Source: Clostridium sp. 12(A)
Lineage (GTDB): Bacteria > Bacillota > Clostridia > Lachnospirales > Lachnospiraceae
Reading direction: 5' to 3'
Length of the DNA stretch: 64,000 bases
NCBI GenBank assembly: GCA_000526575.1
Contig: JAGI01000002.1
Coordinates: forward strand, 3,023,501 to 3,087,500
Of this stretch, positions 18,029 through 26,821 are shown in pieces. A program made the position numbers and the translations under genes. How positions within the stretch are numbered: position 1 is the stretch's first letter; each line of letters opens with the position of its first letter. The notes beneath the pieces are model-generated. The model was not told the DNA's origin and did not search any database. It saw nothing but the letters and a program-made list of their open reading frames with translations.

Positions 18029-19017
18029 GAGAGGGGCAGTGCCCCCTTCTTTTTATTCTGCTTTCTTACCTTGGTTTTCTCCACCCGTTTTTTTCTTGCT
18101 TCTTCTTTTTTTTCGTAAATATCGCCAATCTCGTCTTCCCTGACCAGCTTCATGGTTTTTACCACATAGACCTGACCATCATCACTCCGTCTCATACGGA
18201 TCTTTCCCTTTACATTTCCATGTACCGGGCAGCAACCTAGAGCCGTATAGAATTTCTGGTTAACGGAAAACCACCGGATCTTTTTACGAAGCATCCGGTT
18301 GCATTTACAGCAGAGTAAATCCGTAACTGTTTTATCTGCAATGGCATCAAGCTTTGTGGGAAATGGCCTTGAGATGTATTTGGAATACTCCGGAAATACA
18401 AGATATACCTCTTCTTCCGGACTCTCAGGAAGCCGGTAATAGTCCGTAGACCAGTATTCTTTTACCTTTTCAAACTCCATACTCTGCATGATACGTCCCG
18501 TATAATGGGCATCATCGAGCGCCCGGTGAAAAGGCCTCTCTTCCATCATTCCCGACTCAAAAACCGCTATATCAAGAGACTGGCGGTCCTTTCCATCCCC
18601 ATGAAGCAGGCTGTATAGCTTTTGTACATCATAGTAAAGCAGAGGCTTTTTAAATGGATTGGTAAGTCCGTAATAGGTGAGATTTCTTTGCAGCTCTGTT
18701 AAATCCATGGAACCCCAGGTGCAAAAAACAGCCCCTTCGCCCCACCATTCTGCAAATTCTTCAAACGCCGTTACAAAGTCCATACCCTCTTCCATCAAAA
18801 GCTTCTCATCCATATGAGTCACTTCTAAAATCTTCTCGTGAAGCTCCTTATAGACCTTAGGCTTTATCAGTCTTCTGAATTCCCCTACCTCTTGCAGAGA
18901 TTCATTCAGCTTTACTGCCCCGATTTCTATGATCTCAAAGGGAAAATTCTCTATGGTATCTTCCTTCCCCCCGGCACTCTGGTTCCATTCCAGATCCAGC
19001 ACAATATAATTCTTCAT
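18025..19017 (-). CDS. DEDDh-type 3'-5' exonuclease (KapD-like)
   Basis: A 330-residue protein with an N-terminal exonuclease domain: Asp8 and Glu10 in VLDLEWNQS, a middle Asp in WGSMDLTELQ, and the His/Asp pair in HRALDDAHYTGRI complete the DEDDh set. This matches the KapD/ERI-1-like family. Residues 220-330 hold a CxxC zinc-ribbon-like pair (LLCCKCNRML) and a Lys-rich tail. The substrate is unknown. The last codons are antisense to the response regulator's terminator. First gene to the right of a convergent junction; DUF3006 lies upstream of it on the same strand. Confidence 0.82.
   Translation of the reverse strand: MKNYIVLDLEWNQSAGGKEDTIENFPFEIIEIGAVKLNESLQEVGEFRRLIKPKVYKELHEKILEVTHMDEKLLMEEGMDFVTAFEEFAEWWGEGAVFCTWGSMDLTELQRNLTYYGLTNPFKKPLLYYDVQKLYSLLHGDGKDRQSLDIAVFESGMMEERPFHRALDDAHYTGRIMQSMEFEKVKEYWSTDYYRLPESPEEEVYLVFPEYSKYISRPFPTKLDAIADKTVTDLLCCKCNRMLRKKIRWFSVNQKFYTALGCCPVHGNVKGKIRMRRSDDGQVYVVKTMKLVREDEIGDIYEKKEEARKKRVEKTKVRKQNKKKGALPLS
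18031..18056 (+). terminator. Intrinsic terminator of the KdpDE-like pair, inside the exonuclease gene
   Basis: GGGGC (18033-18037), AGT loop, GCCCC (18041-18045), then a T-rich tract. The hairpin lies in the last codons of the converging exonuclease gene, so the sequence serves both as coding DNA on one strand and as terminator on the other. Confidence 0.65.
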
Positions 19018-19028
19018 ATTTTAGTCCT

Positions 19029-19241
19029 TTATTCAATCAGTCTGTTTAGCTTCTCCTTCATGGCCTGTCTGCGCTCACTGCTTTCCGTTTCATCCTTATA
19101 CCAGACTCCGTCCTGCTGTTTCAGGATGTCTCCTTCTTTTACCCCACTGGGAAGCTCTGATGCCATCAGCTTCACCAGATCCCCATTCTCGTCCTCACAG
19201 ACTGCCATATTGCCGTTTATTCGGTCTATGGTATATTTCAT
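19029..19241 (-). CDS. DUF3006 domain protein
   Basis: A 70-residue protein (MKYTIDRINGNMAVCEDENG at the N terminus), a compact beta-rich DUF3006 domain. The ATG at 19241 is chosen since AAAGGGG lies seven bases upstream; in-frame Met codons farther upstream would overlap the preceding gene's coding end. DUF3006 genes are commonly found beside ComEC-like metallo-beta-lactamase genes, exactly the arrangement here. Function unknown. Confidence 0.75.
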   Translation of the reverse strand: MKYTIDRINGNMAVCEDENGDLVKLMASELPSGVKEGDILKQQDGVWYKDETESSERRQAMKEKLNRLIE

Positions 19242-19269
19242 AGCCATTCCCCTTTCTGCCCCCCCACAA

Positions 19270-20376
19270 CTAAGGCTTACAGCTTTTACAGGGCTCATAG
19301 CCCATTTGGATCAGCTCATCCCTTGTTTCTTCCGATATCTTTTTATTATCTGCTTTTATGGAAGCTGCCAGACTGCAGTCTGGGAGATGAAATTTCTTTG
19401 TATTGGTATTTATCACGTACTCCCCTGTCTGGGAAGCGTTTTTTTCATTCTCTGTATGGGAAACGTTTTCATCCTTTATATTCTGCCCCGGAAATGTAAC
19501 CTTTGATCCATCACTGACCGCAACTATGGTTCCGGACTGATCCGTTCTGAAAGCTTTAATATTTCGCTTTTTTAAGGCTTCCAGGGTTTCTTTATGAGGA
19601 TGACCGTAATCATTGTTTTTTCCGCAGGAAATTACTGCATATTCCGGGTTCACCCGGTCCAGAAACTGACCTGATGAAGAAGTAGAGCTGCCGTGGTGGG
19701 AAAGCTTTAGCACATCCGCTTTCAGGGAAAGGCCGTTTGCCATCATATCTTCTTCTGCACCTTTTTCTGCATCGCCGCAAAGAACAAAGCTGTTTGAGCC
19801 GTAATCAAGACGGATTCCCACAGACCAGTTATTTAAATCATCTCCATAATCCCTGTCAGGCCCAAGAATCTGAAAAGAAGCTCCTCCTAATTCATAAACC
19901 GCTCCAGGTTCTGGAAGAGTTATTTTCAGTTTTTTCTCTTCGATGGTATCGAGTAAGTGTTCATACAGCTTGGTGGTATGCGCTTTTTGGGGCATAATTA
20001 TTTTTTCAACTGGAAAGGCGCGGATCACTGTCTCTAATCCACCGATATGATCGGAGTGAGGGTGAGTTCCGATGACGTAATCAAGCGTTTCTACTCCCTG
20101 ATTCTTTAAGTAGGAAACTACCGTCTGACCCTGGTCCCGCTCTCCTGCATCAATCAGCATATAGTGACCGTCTTTCTCAATGAGAGCGCTGTCACCCTGC
20201 CCCACGTCAATAAAATGTACCTTTAAATCTGAGCCGCTTTGCTGCCCGCTAGTAACGCTTTTGTCTGCTCCGGTAGATACTTCCATTCCGGCACAGCCAG
20301 TGATCATTAAGCTGATCATCATGATTACAGCCAGAAGCACACGTTTGTAAAATTTTCCTGCCATCTTTTCTGTCAT
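19270..20376 (-). CDS. ComEC-like metallo-beta-lactamase-fold lipoprotein with C-terminal Cys domain
   Basis: A 368-residue secreted hydrolase. A lipobox ITGC puts the lipidated residue at Cys28. The metal site HPHSDHIGG (about residue 105), the later Asp in CGDAEKGAE and SHHGSSTS are the ComEC/Rec2 C-terminal-domain signature. The last 50 residues (HLPDC, GYEPCKSCKP) resemble the Ada-type/micrococcal-nuclease-associated metal-binding module. The ATG at 20376 is chosen from AAGGAG spacing and a promoter at 20398-20426; the upstream ATG at 20415 is not transcribed from it. Extracellular nuclease activity is plausible but unproven. Confidence 0.86.
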   Translation of the reverse strand: MTEKMAGKFYKRVLLAVIMMISLMITGCAGMEVSTGADKSVTSGQQSGSDLKVHFIDVGQGDSALIEKDGHYMLIDAGERDQGQTVVSYLKNQGVETLDYVIGTHPHSDHIGGLETVIRAFPVEKIIMPQKAHTTKLYEHLLDTIEEKKLKITLPEPGAVYELGGASFQILGPDRDYGDDLNNWSVGIRLDYGSNSFVLCGDAEKGAEEDMMANGLSLKADVLKLSHHGSSTSSSGQFLDRVNPEYAVISCGKNNDYGHPHKETLEALKKRNIKAFRTDQSGTIVAVSDGSKVTFPGQNIKDENVSHTENEKNASQTGEYVINTNTKKFHLPDCSLAASIKADNKKISEETRDELIQMGYEPCKSCKP

Positions 20377-20397
20377 TCCCATCTGCTCCTTCGTGCT

Positions 20398-20426
20398 ATT
20401 ATATGATAGAATCATTCATCCTACAA
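20398..20426 (-). promoter_or_regulatory. Promoter of the MBL lipoprotein-DUF3006 operon
   Basis: Minus strand TTGTAG (20421-20426), 17-base spacer, TATAAT (20398-20403). Start near 20391 leaves about 15 bases before the ATG at 20376. Confidence 0.68.
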
Positions 20427-20461
20427 GTATTTTTCAGAGGAACACCAGTTCCTTATCAGTC

Positions 20462-20490
20462 AAAAAGACGGACTGCAATTTATGCAGCCC
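20462..20490 (-). terminator. Terminator of the choline-binding-type protein gene
   Basis: On the minus strand GGGCTGCA, five-base loop, TGCAGTCC, then GTCTTTTT. One G-U pair. It is placed between the gene stop at 20511 and the next promoter. Confidence 0.7.
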
Positions 20491-20510
20491 CTTCTTGTTT
20501 CAATCAAATC

Positions 20511-21464
20511 TTAAGAAATTCTCGCACCGTCAGCTCCCACTTTAGCACCGTCAGGCGTGGTTGTGCTGGTCACCATGGCTCCGCTTTTAGGATCACAGTA
20601 ATACTGCTTACCATTCCAGGAGATCCAGCCGGTTGCCATGTATCCTTTTTCGTTGAAATAATACCACGTTCCATTGATTCGCTCCCACTGATTCACCGGA
20701 TAACCTCCGGTATCATAGGTGAACCACCAGCCGTTCTGATTCTGACTCCAGTCACCATGGGCACCCGAAGCATTATAGTTTTTCTCCGCAGTCGCTGAAT
20801 CAATATATTTAGAAGAGGATTCCACCCATTCCCCCTTTTGCTCTGGACTAATATCACTTACCGGGCGTACCTGATACGTATAACTACCCGCTTTTCCCAT
20901 GGCATAGGTGAAATCAAAGCTGTTCCCCTTTGTGTTGACGGTATCACTGACGCTTTTCCCATCCCGGTAGAGATTTACTTCATAGCTCCCGGTTCCCCCT
21001 GTCTTTGACCAGGAGGCAAGATTGCCGTTCCCCCACTCTGCGCTTGTAATGGTCTGGGAATACTCCCCCACCTTTGGAAGATCAATGGTTACCGTAAGAG
21101 TACGGCTTAAATCTTCCCTCCTCTGCTTTACATAGGTACCGCCAGTTACAAGAACGCCTTTTTCATCTGTAGCAAAATAGTAGCCTTCGTCTGCATAAAG
21201 CTTGACCTCCATCTTGGGTACGTCTCCCTCGTACCACTGAAATCCATCATTGATGAACTCTAAGTCTCCAACGCCTACCCGGCTGTTGTTTACGGTGACC
21301 TCCGCCTCCTGTTTGGATATGGAGTCTCCAGGCTTGATCTGGGCTGTTACCGTCATTTTTACTTCCATGATTTTCTTTCTGGAAGCTGCCATAGCAGGCA
21401 TAGAACATAAGCCTGACGCCAAAACTGCAGCAAGAACTGCTGATAACAACTTTTTACCGTTCAT
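20511..21464 (-). CDS. Secreted protein with choline-binding-type (CW) repeats
   Basis: A 317-residue exported protein. A signal peptide (MNGKKLLSAVLAAVLASGLC, cut near the AMAA site) is followed by two beta-rich stretches and, from about residue 245, two or three cell-wall-binding repeats of the GWW.../NGTWYYFNEKGYMATGW type. These repeats bind choline or related wall polymers in Gram-positive bacteria. No catalytic domain is recognised in the N-terminal part. Transcribed alone and ended by a terminator at 20462-20490. Confidence 0.82.
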   Translation of the reverse strand: MNGKKLLSAVLAAVLASGLCSMPAMAASRKKIMEVKMTVTAQIKPGDSISKQEAEVTVNNSRVGVGDLEFINDGFQWYEGDVPKMEVKLYADEGYYFATDEKGVLVTGGTYVKQRREDLSRTLTVTIDLPKVGEYSQTITSAEWGNGNLASWSKTGGTGSYEVNLYRDGKSVSDTVNTKGNSFDFTYAMGKAGSYTYQVRPVSDISPEQKGEWVESSSKYIDSATAEKNYNASGAHGDWSQNQNGWWFTYDTGGYPVNQWERINGTWYYFNEKGYMATGWISWNGKQYYCDPKSGAMVTSTTTPDGAKVGADGARIS

Positions 21465-21719
21465 AAATATCCTCTTCTTTCTTAACGCGTATTCATACTG
21501 CTTCTATTATAGCTCATTTTAGAATATTTGGGAACTTTAAGGCTAAATTTATACATAAGCTTAAGATGTTTTCATTTTTTCTCTAGGAATCCGTTACTTA
21601 ATATGCTATCATTATGTAATAAAAGGGTATAAATGTTACCAAATGGTCTCTTGAAGTCTCCCAGATCTTTATACTAGTTTTTCAACATATTTTACGTAAG
21701 ACAAGGAGTTTTTTTAGTT
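21465..21719. other. AT-rich divergent intergenic region
   Basis: About 255 bases between the divergent wall-binding protein gene and the small ORF. It must hold promoters for both sides, with AT-rich candidates (TATAAA at 21628, TATACT at 21670), but no convincing -35/-10 pair was found at 17 bp. No RNA gene or repeat was seen. Confidence 0.4.
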
Positions 21720-21848
21720 ATGCACTGTTATACCACATTTGAAGAAACTAATCCACAATGCAGCAAAAAGCATTCCTCATTCGGATTTACCTCAAAATCT
21801 GTTTTGATTCCAACACGAAGAGGAGGTGCCGAATACTATGAATGCTGA
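21720..21848 (+). CDS. Small ORF, 42 residues, overlapping the next gene
   Basis: ATG 21720 opens a 42-codon frame with AAGGAG at 21703-21708 (11 bases upstream). It starts MHCYTTFEETNPQC and ends RRGGAEYYEC, with three Cys, a Ser/Lys-rich middle and an acidic/aromatic end. The stop (TGA at 21846-21848) overlaps the start of the 409-residue gene at 21838, and that gene's AGGAGG site lies within this frame, which suggests translational coupling. No homologue is recognised. It could be a leader peptide, a small functional peptide, or chance. Confidence 0.45.
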   Translation: MHCYTTFEETNPQCSKKHSSFGFTSKSVLIPTRRGGAEYYEC

Positions 21849-23067
21849 AATCGCGTTTTTCAAGGGGTCTAAGATAGCTGAAACAGGACTGGAAGAAGAT
21901 GAAAAGCAGTTTCTTGAATTTTTAGTCGGCTTAATCTACAAGACAAAGGAAGAATGTCCCAAAGCTTTATTTATACTTCCAGACAGTCAGGCTCTTTTAA
22001 AGCCTTATTACTGGAACGGCATGGGGCGCATCAGCAGTCTGGAAGCCATAGAGGCGGTGGGTACCTGCTGGGATCTTACCTGTTCTGTTACCAAAAGCTT
22101 AAAAGCCTTTGATGCCTCCGGCGGACACAGAGAAAAGCTCAGGCTCTGCGCCATGTTCTACCCGGAAAAGATAACCCTGACAAAATTTCTGCAGCAATGC
22201 CAGAGACTGATAAAAGAAAATATTTCATTCTCTGTAGGCACACCCGGTGACCCTGAAAACCTGGAAGCGATCCGCCAGCTTCGAAGCCGCCTGTCCATGG
22301 AAATCCATGTATTCATTGAATCCTTAGAGGGATTTGGAATCATCTATTCCCAGGAGGAAGAACTCTCCTTTCGCTCCATTGACCCCTATTTTAAAGTGAA
22401 AGGCTCCAAAAATTTTGAGCAGCGATTTAAAGAACAAGGTATGGAGATGAATGAGGAACCTTGTGAGATTTTTGGAAAATTTCCCTTGTTTCGTATTCCG
22501 AAACGGATTCGGGCCTTTTTTATACCAGGGGATGAGATTCCAGTTTCTGAATTTGAACAGGAAGATTCCAACTATCTTATAAAGCTTAAGGAGCTTAAGG
22601 AGTCAGCTCCTCTTTATCTCATTACCTCTCAGCCATATAAGGAAGCAGCCAGGAATTTTACCTTTCTTTTCCCACTGCTTTCCGGTGGTATTTTTGCCGG
22701 TGGTTCCCACATTCTTTCCATCAAGAAAGGCCGGCTTCCACGGAGGGAACAATATGTTTCTATGGACCCGGATCTCTTAACGTTCTTAAAAGAAAAACAG
22801 GCGGAATACGGCTGTCAGATAAGAATCTTAGAGCACGAAGACATGATTTACCGTCTTACCATGGAGAAGCCTTTCAGCCGCGTCTGGAGAGATGCAGAGC
22901 AGGAAGCTTTTGCTGCCGAAATACCAAAAGAGAGCTTTCGCTGTTATGTGGAGCAAAACTGTTTTCATATCGTATCCGCTAATGCCGATACGGAGCGAGG
23001 CATAGCACTCATTCGCCAATGGTTTACCATAAGCTCAGAAGATTATGATATTTTATCAGATCTATAA
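21838..23067 (+). CDS. Unrecognised 409-residue protein
   Basis: No family recognised. The protein is soluble, acidic to neutral, with no signal peptide or membrane helix. Mixed alpha/beta pattern with a possible nucleotide-fold-like stretch (ALFILPDSQALLKPYYWNG) and a conserved-looking GGIFAGGSHILSIKKG near residue 285. ATG 21838 is chosen over GTG 21826, which lies in the AGGAGG ribosome site (21821-21826). It overlaps the upstream small ORF by 11 bases and is followed immediately by a terminator, so it is the last gene of a short transcript. Confidence 0.75.
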   Translation: MNAEIAFFKGSKIAETGLEEDEKQFLEFLVGLIYKTKEECPKALFILPDSQALLKPYYWNGMGRISSLEAIEAVGTCWDLTCSVTKSLKAFDASGGHREKLRLCAMFYPEKITLTKFLQQCQRLIKENISFSVGTPGDPENLEAIRQLRSRLSMEIHVFIESLEGFGIIYSQEEELSFRSIDPYFKVKGSKNFEQRFKEQGMEMNEEPCEIFGKFPLFRIPKRIRAFFIPGDEIPVSEFEQEDSNYLIKLKELKESAPLYLITSQPYKEAARNFTFLFPLLSGGIFAGGSHILSIKKGRLPRREQYVSMDPDLLTFLKEKQAEYGCQIRILEHEDMIYRLTMEKPFSRVWRDAEQEAFAAEIPKESFRCYVEQNCFHIVSANADTERGIALIRQWFTISSEDYDILSDL

Positions 23068-23071
23068 CACG

Positions 23072-23112
23072 AAAAAAGCAAAGGAGCACCCCCACTGCCC
23101 CTTTGCTTTTTC
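23072..23112. terminator. Bidirectional terminator
   Basis: AAAAAGCAAAGG (23073-23084) pairs with CCTTTGCTTTTT (23100-23111) and gives a T tract on both strands. It serves the unknown gene on the plus strand and the alpha/beta hydrolase on the minus strand. Confidence 0.9.
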
Positions 23113-23119
23113 TATATTC

Positions 23120-23938
23120 TTAACAATTTCCTTTTGCAAAATCTGCAAGAACCTTATTGAATTCATCCTTCTGATCATAAAAAGATGCATGACCGCTGAA
23201 CTCAAAAGGCAGTAAAGTGGAACTTTTGATATACTGATTTTGAATCTCACCTAATTCAAAGGGAACCACCTTATCATGAATTCCATGAATGATTAAAGTT
23301 GGAACCGTAATTTCATTTAAATCCTGAAACAGAACTTCCTCAATCCATGTCTTTTCAATCGCTGCCGTAGCCCAGCCAGCTGCCTGAAGGCCAAGCTGAA
23401 AGAACCACTGTGAAAATGGATAGGTAATCAGCTTGAAAAAGAAAAGGTTACCAAAGCTGTTAAGCATGTTAGGACGGTCCTCATAAGTTTCCTGAATCAT
23501 ATTTAAGATAGTTTCCTTATCCGCTCCATAAGGAAAATCAGGACGTTTGATCAGACTGGGAGCCGCTGCTGCTGCCAAAACCAATCTGGAAACCCCATGT
23601 TGTTTATGTCTTGCCATATAACGGACGGCAATGGAACCTCCTGTAGAGTGTCCCACTAATGTAATATCCTTTAGTCCCAGTGCATCAATGACACATTTCA
23701 CATCGTCTGCCAGTCGGTCGTAATCGTATCCGCAAAACGGCTTATCCGAATCTCCAAACCCTCTGGTATCAATTCCGATACACCGAAATCCCATGCATGG
23801 AAGCACATTAAACTGATACTCGAACAGTTTATGGCTTCCTGGCCAACCGTGAAGGAACAAGATTGTATCCTTGCAGTCCGGGTTTAAATCTTCTACGTAA
23901 ATATTCACATTGTCTTGTACCGTAACATAATATCCCAT
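23120..23938 (-). CDS. Alpha/beta hydrolase
   Basis: A 272-residue alpha/beta-hydrolase-fold enzyme. The oxyanion region HGWPGSHK, nucleophile elbow GHSTGGS (Ser near residue 99), acid in HGIHDKVVPF and catalytic His in SGHASFYDQ form a complete triad. DTRGFGDSDKP is the familiar loop of the epoxide hydrolase/haloperoxidase-like branch, but with a Ser nucleophile an esterase or lactonase type is more likely. Substrate unknown. Monocistronic. Confidence 0.88.
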   Translation of the reverse strand: MGYYVTVQDNVNIYVEDLNPDCKDTILFLHGWPGSHKLFEYQFNVLPCMGFRCIGIDTRGFGDSDKPFCGYDYDRLADDVKCVIDALGLKDITLVGHSTGGSIAVRYMARHKQHGVSRLVLAAAAAPSLIKRPDFPYGADKETILNMIQETYEDRPNMLNSFGNLFFFKLITYPFSQWFFQLGLQAAGWATAAIEKTWIEEVLFQDLNEITVPTLIIHGIHDKVVPFELGEIQNQYIKSSTLLPFEFSGHASFYDQKDEFNKVLADFAKGNC

Positions 23939-24008
23939 AATATCAATTCTCTATATCTTTTGGTTTATTCTATTCCTTCTAATCTTCCATGGTTCGCTTA
24001 TTTGGAAT

Positions 24009-24043
24009 AAAAAAAGGCCATCACATGAGGGACGGCCTTTTTT
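24009..24043. terminator. Hairpin with A/T flanks upstream of the hydrolase gene
   Basis: AAAAAAGGCC pairs with GGCCTTTTTT across a 14-base loop. It may back up termination of the minus-strand tRNA transcript before it enters the hydrolase gene, or stop plus-strand transcription. Confidence 0.55.
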
Positions 24044-24084
24044 GACTGACGGCGGCTATTCTTACTCCATCTCATTTCAGTCTA

Positions 24085-24122
24085 CAAAAAAGCCGAAACC
24101 CTGATATCAGGTTTCGGCTTCT
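24085..24122 (-). terminator. Terminator of tRNA-Arg
   Basis: On the minus strand AAGCCGAAACCT/AGGGTTTCGGCTT hairpin followed by TTTTTTG, starting five bases after the tRNA 3' end. Confidence 0.88.
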
Positions 24123-24127
24123 CATTA

Positions 24128-24201
24128 CGTTCCCGAGGTGATTTGAACACCCGGCCTACCGCTTAGGAGGCGGTCGCTCTATCCAGCTGAGCTACGGAAA
24201 C
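24128..24201 (-). tRNA. tRNA-Arg (anticodon CCT)
   Basis: Minus-strand cloverleaf. Acceptor GTTTCCG pairs with CGGGAAC (one T-G pair). The D arm begins at TAGCTCAGCTGG. The anticodon stem ACCGC/GCGGT encloses loop CTCCTAA, giving anticodon CCT, which reads AGG. The T loop is GTTCAAATC. The discriminator is G, and CCA is not encoded. Own promoter at 24244-24272 and terminator at 24085-24122. Confidence 0.96.
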
Positions 24202-24243
24202 ATCCCTGTATCACAGCAGATGCTGCCACACAGTGCACTAATT

Positions 24244-24272
24244 ATTATATTAACAATTGTCCTTTTCGTCAA
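24244..24272 (-). promoter_or_regulatory. tRNA-Arg promoter
   Basis: Minus strand TTGACG (24267-24272), 17-base spacer, TATAAT (24244-24249), about 40 bp before the mature tRNA 5' end. Confidence 0.85.
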
Positions 24273-24285
24273 GACATAACTTCTA

Positions 24286-25173
24286 TTATTCTACTTTCTC
24301 CTTAAAATTCACGATGCCCTGCATCCAGATCTGTCCTTTGAACCGGCGTCCGATCTCAGGAGTTCCCACCAGATCCTTTTTGGCGATTCCAACGTGGAAA
24401 ATAAGATCGCTGCACTCTAAGGTAAAGTCATAGACCTCTTCTTCTGTAATCTTATTTTTCTTCTCATCAATCTTTATGATTTCGCCGATAATGGAGTACT
24501 GATCGCATTCCACACCGCAAGGCATAAAGCAGGAATCAATGATGGAATAAAGGTCTTCCTTCATAGCCCTTCTGGAAGCTTGGGAATATAGATCAATATC
24601 TTCTATGGTCAGGGTCTCCATGGCATCCTCATCCCCGTTTTTTGCAGCCTCTAAAAGAGTGTTCCGGTCCTTGGCCGCAACCCTAGCCTTTTCTCTCTGT
24701 ATCTCCGTTTTTTGAATGGGAAGAAGGATCTTTCCGCTGACGGACAGACCGGAAAGACACGTGTCCTTTGTATCCATGGAGTGATGATCTATCATACGCT
24801 CTCTGCATTCAAGGGAATTGTCTATATAAAAAATCAGGGATATACCAACTTTATATTCATCCAAAAGACCGGCATAAGTCTCCCGTTCCGTATGACGCTG
24901 TATGGAACAGGGCACGTTTGATGTCATGTCACTGGTTTTTAAATAAGGATAATAGTAGCTTCTGCAAAAATGACCTTCCCGGTCCATCTCTCCGAAAATG
25001 GCAATTCCCATTCCTGGTGCCACTTCCTTGCGAAGCTCACATAAATTGGATTCTTCGTCAATCTGAATCCGTTTTAAATCGGATAAGTCTTCACAGAGCT
25101 GATCCAGTAGTTTCTCTATGTCCCGGTCCTTCTCATAAAGGCTAAAACCAATGGTTCTTAAGAATTTGTGCAT
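24286..25173 (-). CDS. DUF3881 family protein
   Basis: A 295-residue cytoplasmic protein starting MHKFLRTIGFSLY, the hallmark N terminus of DUF3881, a family largely confined to Lachnospiraceae and relatives. It is highly acidic, with a conserved-looking stretch EEVYDFTLECSDLIFHVGIAKKDL near the C terminus. The function is unknown. The frame extends to 25248, but the ATG at 25173 has AGGTGATG upstream and the extension (rich in Arg and hydrophobic residues) is not family-like. Placed between tRNA-Arg and gdhA, all on the minus strand. Confidence 0.8.
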   Translation of the reverse strand: MHKFLRTIGFSLYEKDRDIEKLLDQLCEDLSDLKRIQIDEESNLCELRKEVAPGMGIAIFGEMDREGHFCRSYYYPYLKTSDMTSNVPCSIQRHTERETYAGLLDEYKVGISLIFYIDNSLECRERMIDHHSMDTKDTCLSGLSVSGKILLPIQKTEIQREKARVAAKDRNTLLEAAKNGDEDAMETLTIEDIDLYSQASRRAMKEDLYSIIDSCFMPCGVECDQYSIIGEIIKIDEKKNKITEEEVYDFTLECSDLIFHVGIAKKDLVGTPEIGRRFKGQIWMQGIVNFKEKVE

Positions 25174-25316
25174 AGAATCATCACCTGCTTTCTGTTTTAC
25201 TAAGATAATTTTCAGGAAAACAATAAGGCGAAGAACACTCCGCCTCAAGTCTTATCGCTTATTATATACCAAAACCATTCACATTGCCAGTAAAATTTTC
25301 TGGATGATGCCGGGAT

Positions 25317-26684
<1,368 letters not shown>

Positions 26685-26708
26685 CTACAGCTTAATAAAA
26701 TGAAGCTT

Positions 26709-26761
26709 CCAAAAAAAGGCAAAAAGAGACCAGAACTCTCATAGTTCCGGCCCCTTTGCCT
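26709..26761 (-). terminator. Terminator of the giant adhesin gene, located inside the gdhA leader
   Basis: Minus strand: an arm starting AGGCAAAGGGGCCGGAACT pairs with an arm starting AGTTCTGGTC and ending TTTTTGCC (with G-U pairs), five-base loop, then eight T. It is 60 bp after the giant gene's stop and 12 bp after the expected gdhA start point, so both transcripts cross it. Confidence 0.82.
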
Positions 26762-26779
26762 GTTCACTGCTTGAAAGAA

Positions 26780-26808
26780 ATTATAGCAAGTTAATTTAAT
26801 AAAGTCAA
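26780..26808 (-). promoter_or_regulatory. Promoter of gdhA
   Basis: Minus strand TTGACT (26803-26808), 17-base spacer, TATAAT (26780-26785). The transcript would start near 26773 and run into the hairpin at 26761-26709. A further TATAATAAT lies just before the gdhA ribosome site but is too close to it to be a normal promoter. Confidence 0.75.
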
Positions 26809-26821
26809 GAACAGGTTTTGC

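Noticed and set aside
23120-23938. Haloalkane dehalogenase
   Set aside because: The nucleophile elbow contains Ser (GHSTGGS), not the Asp needed for dehalogenases.
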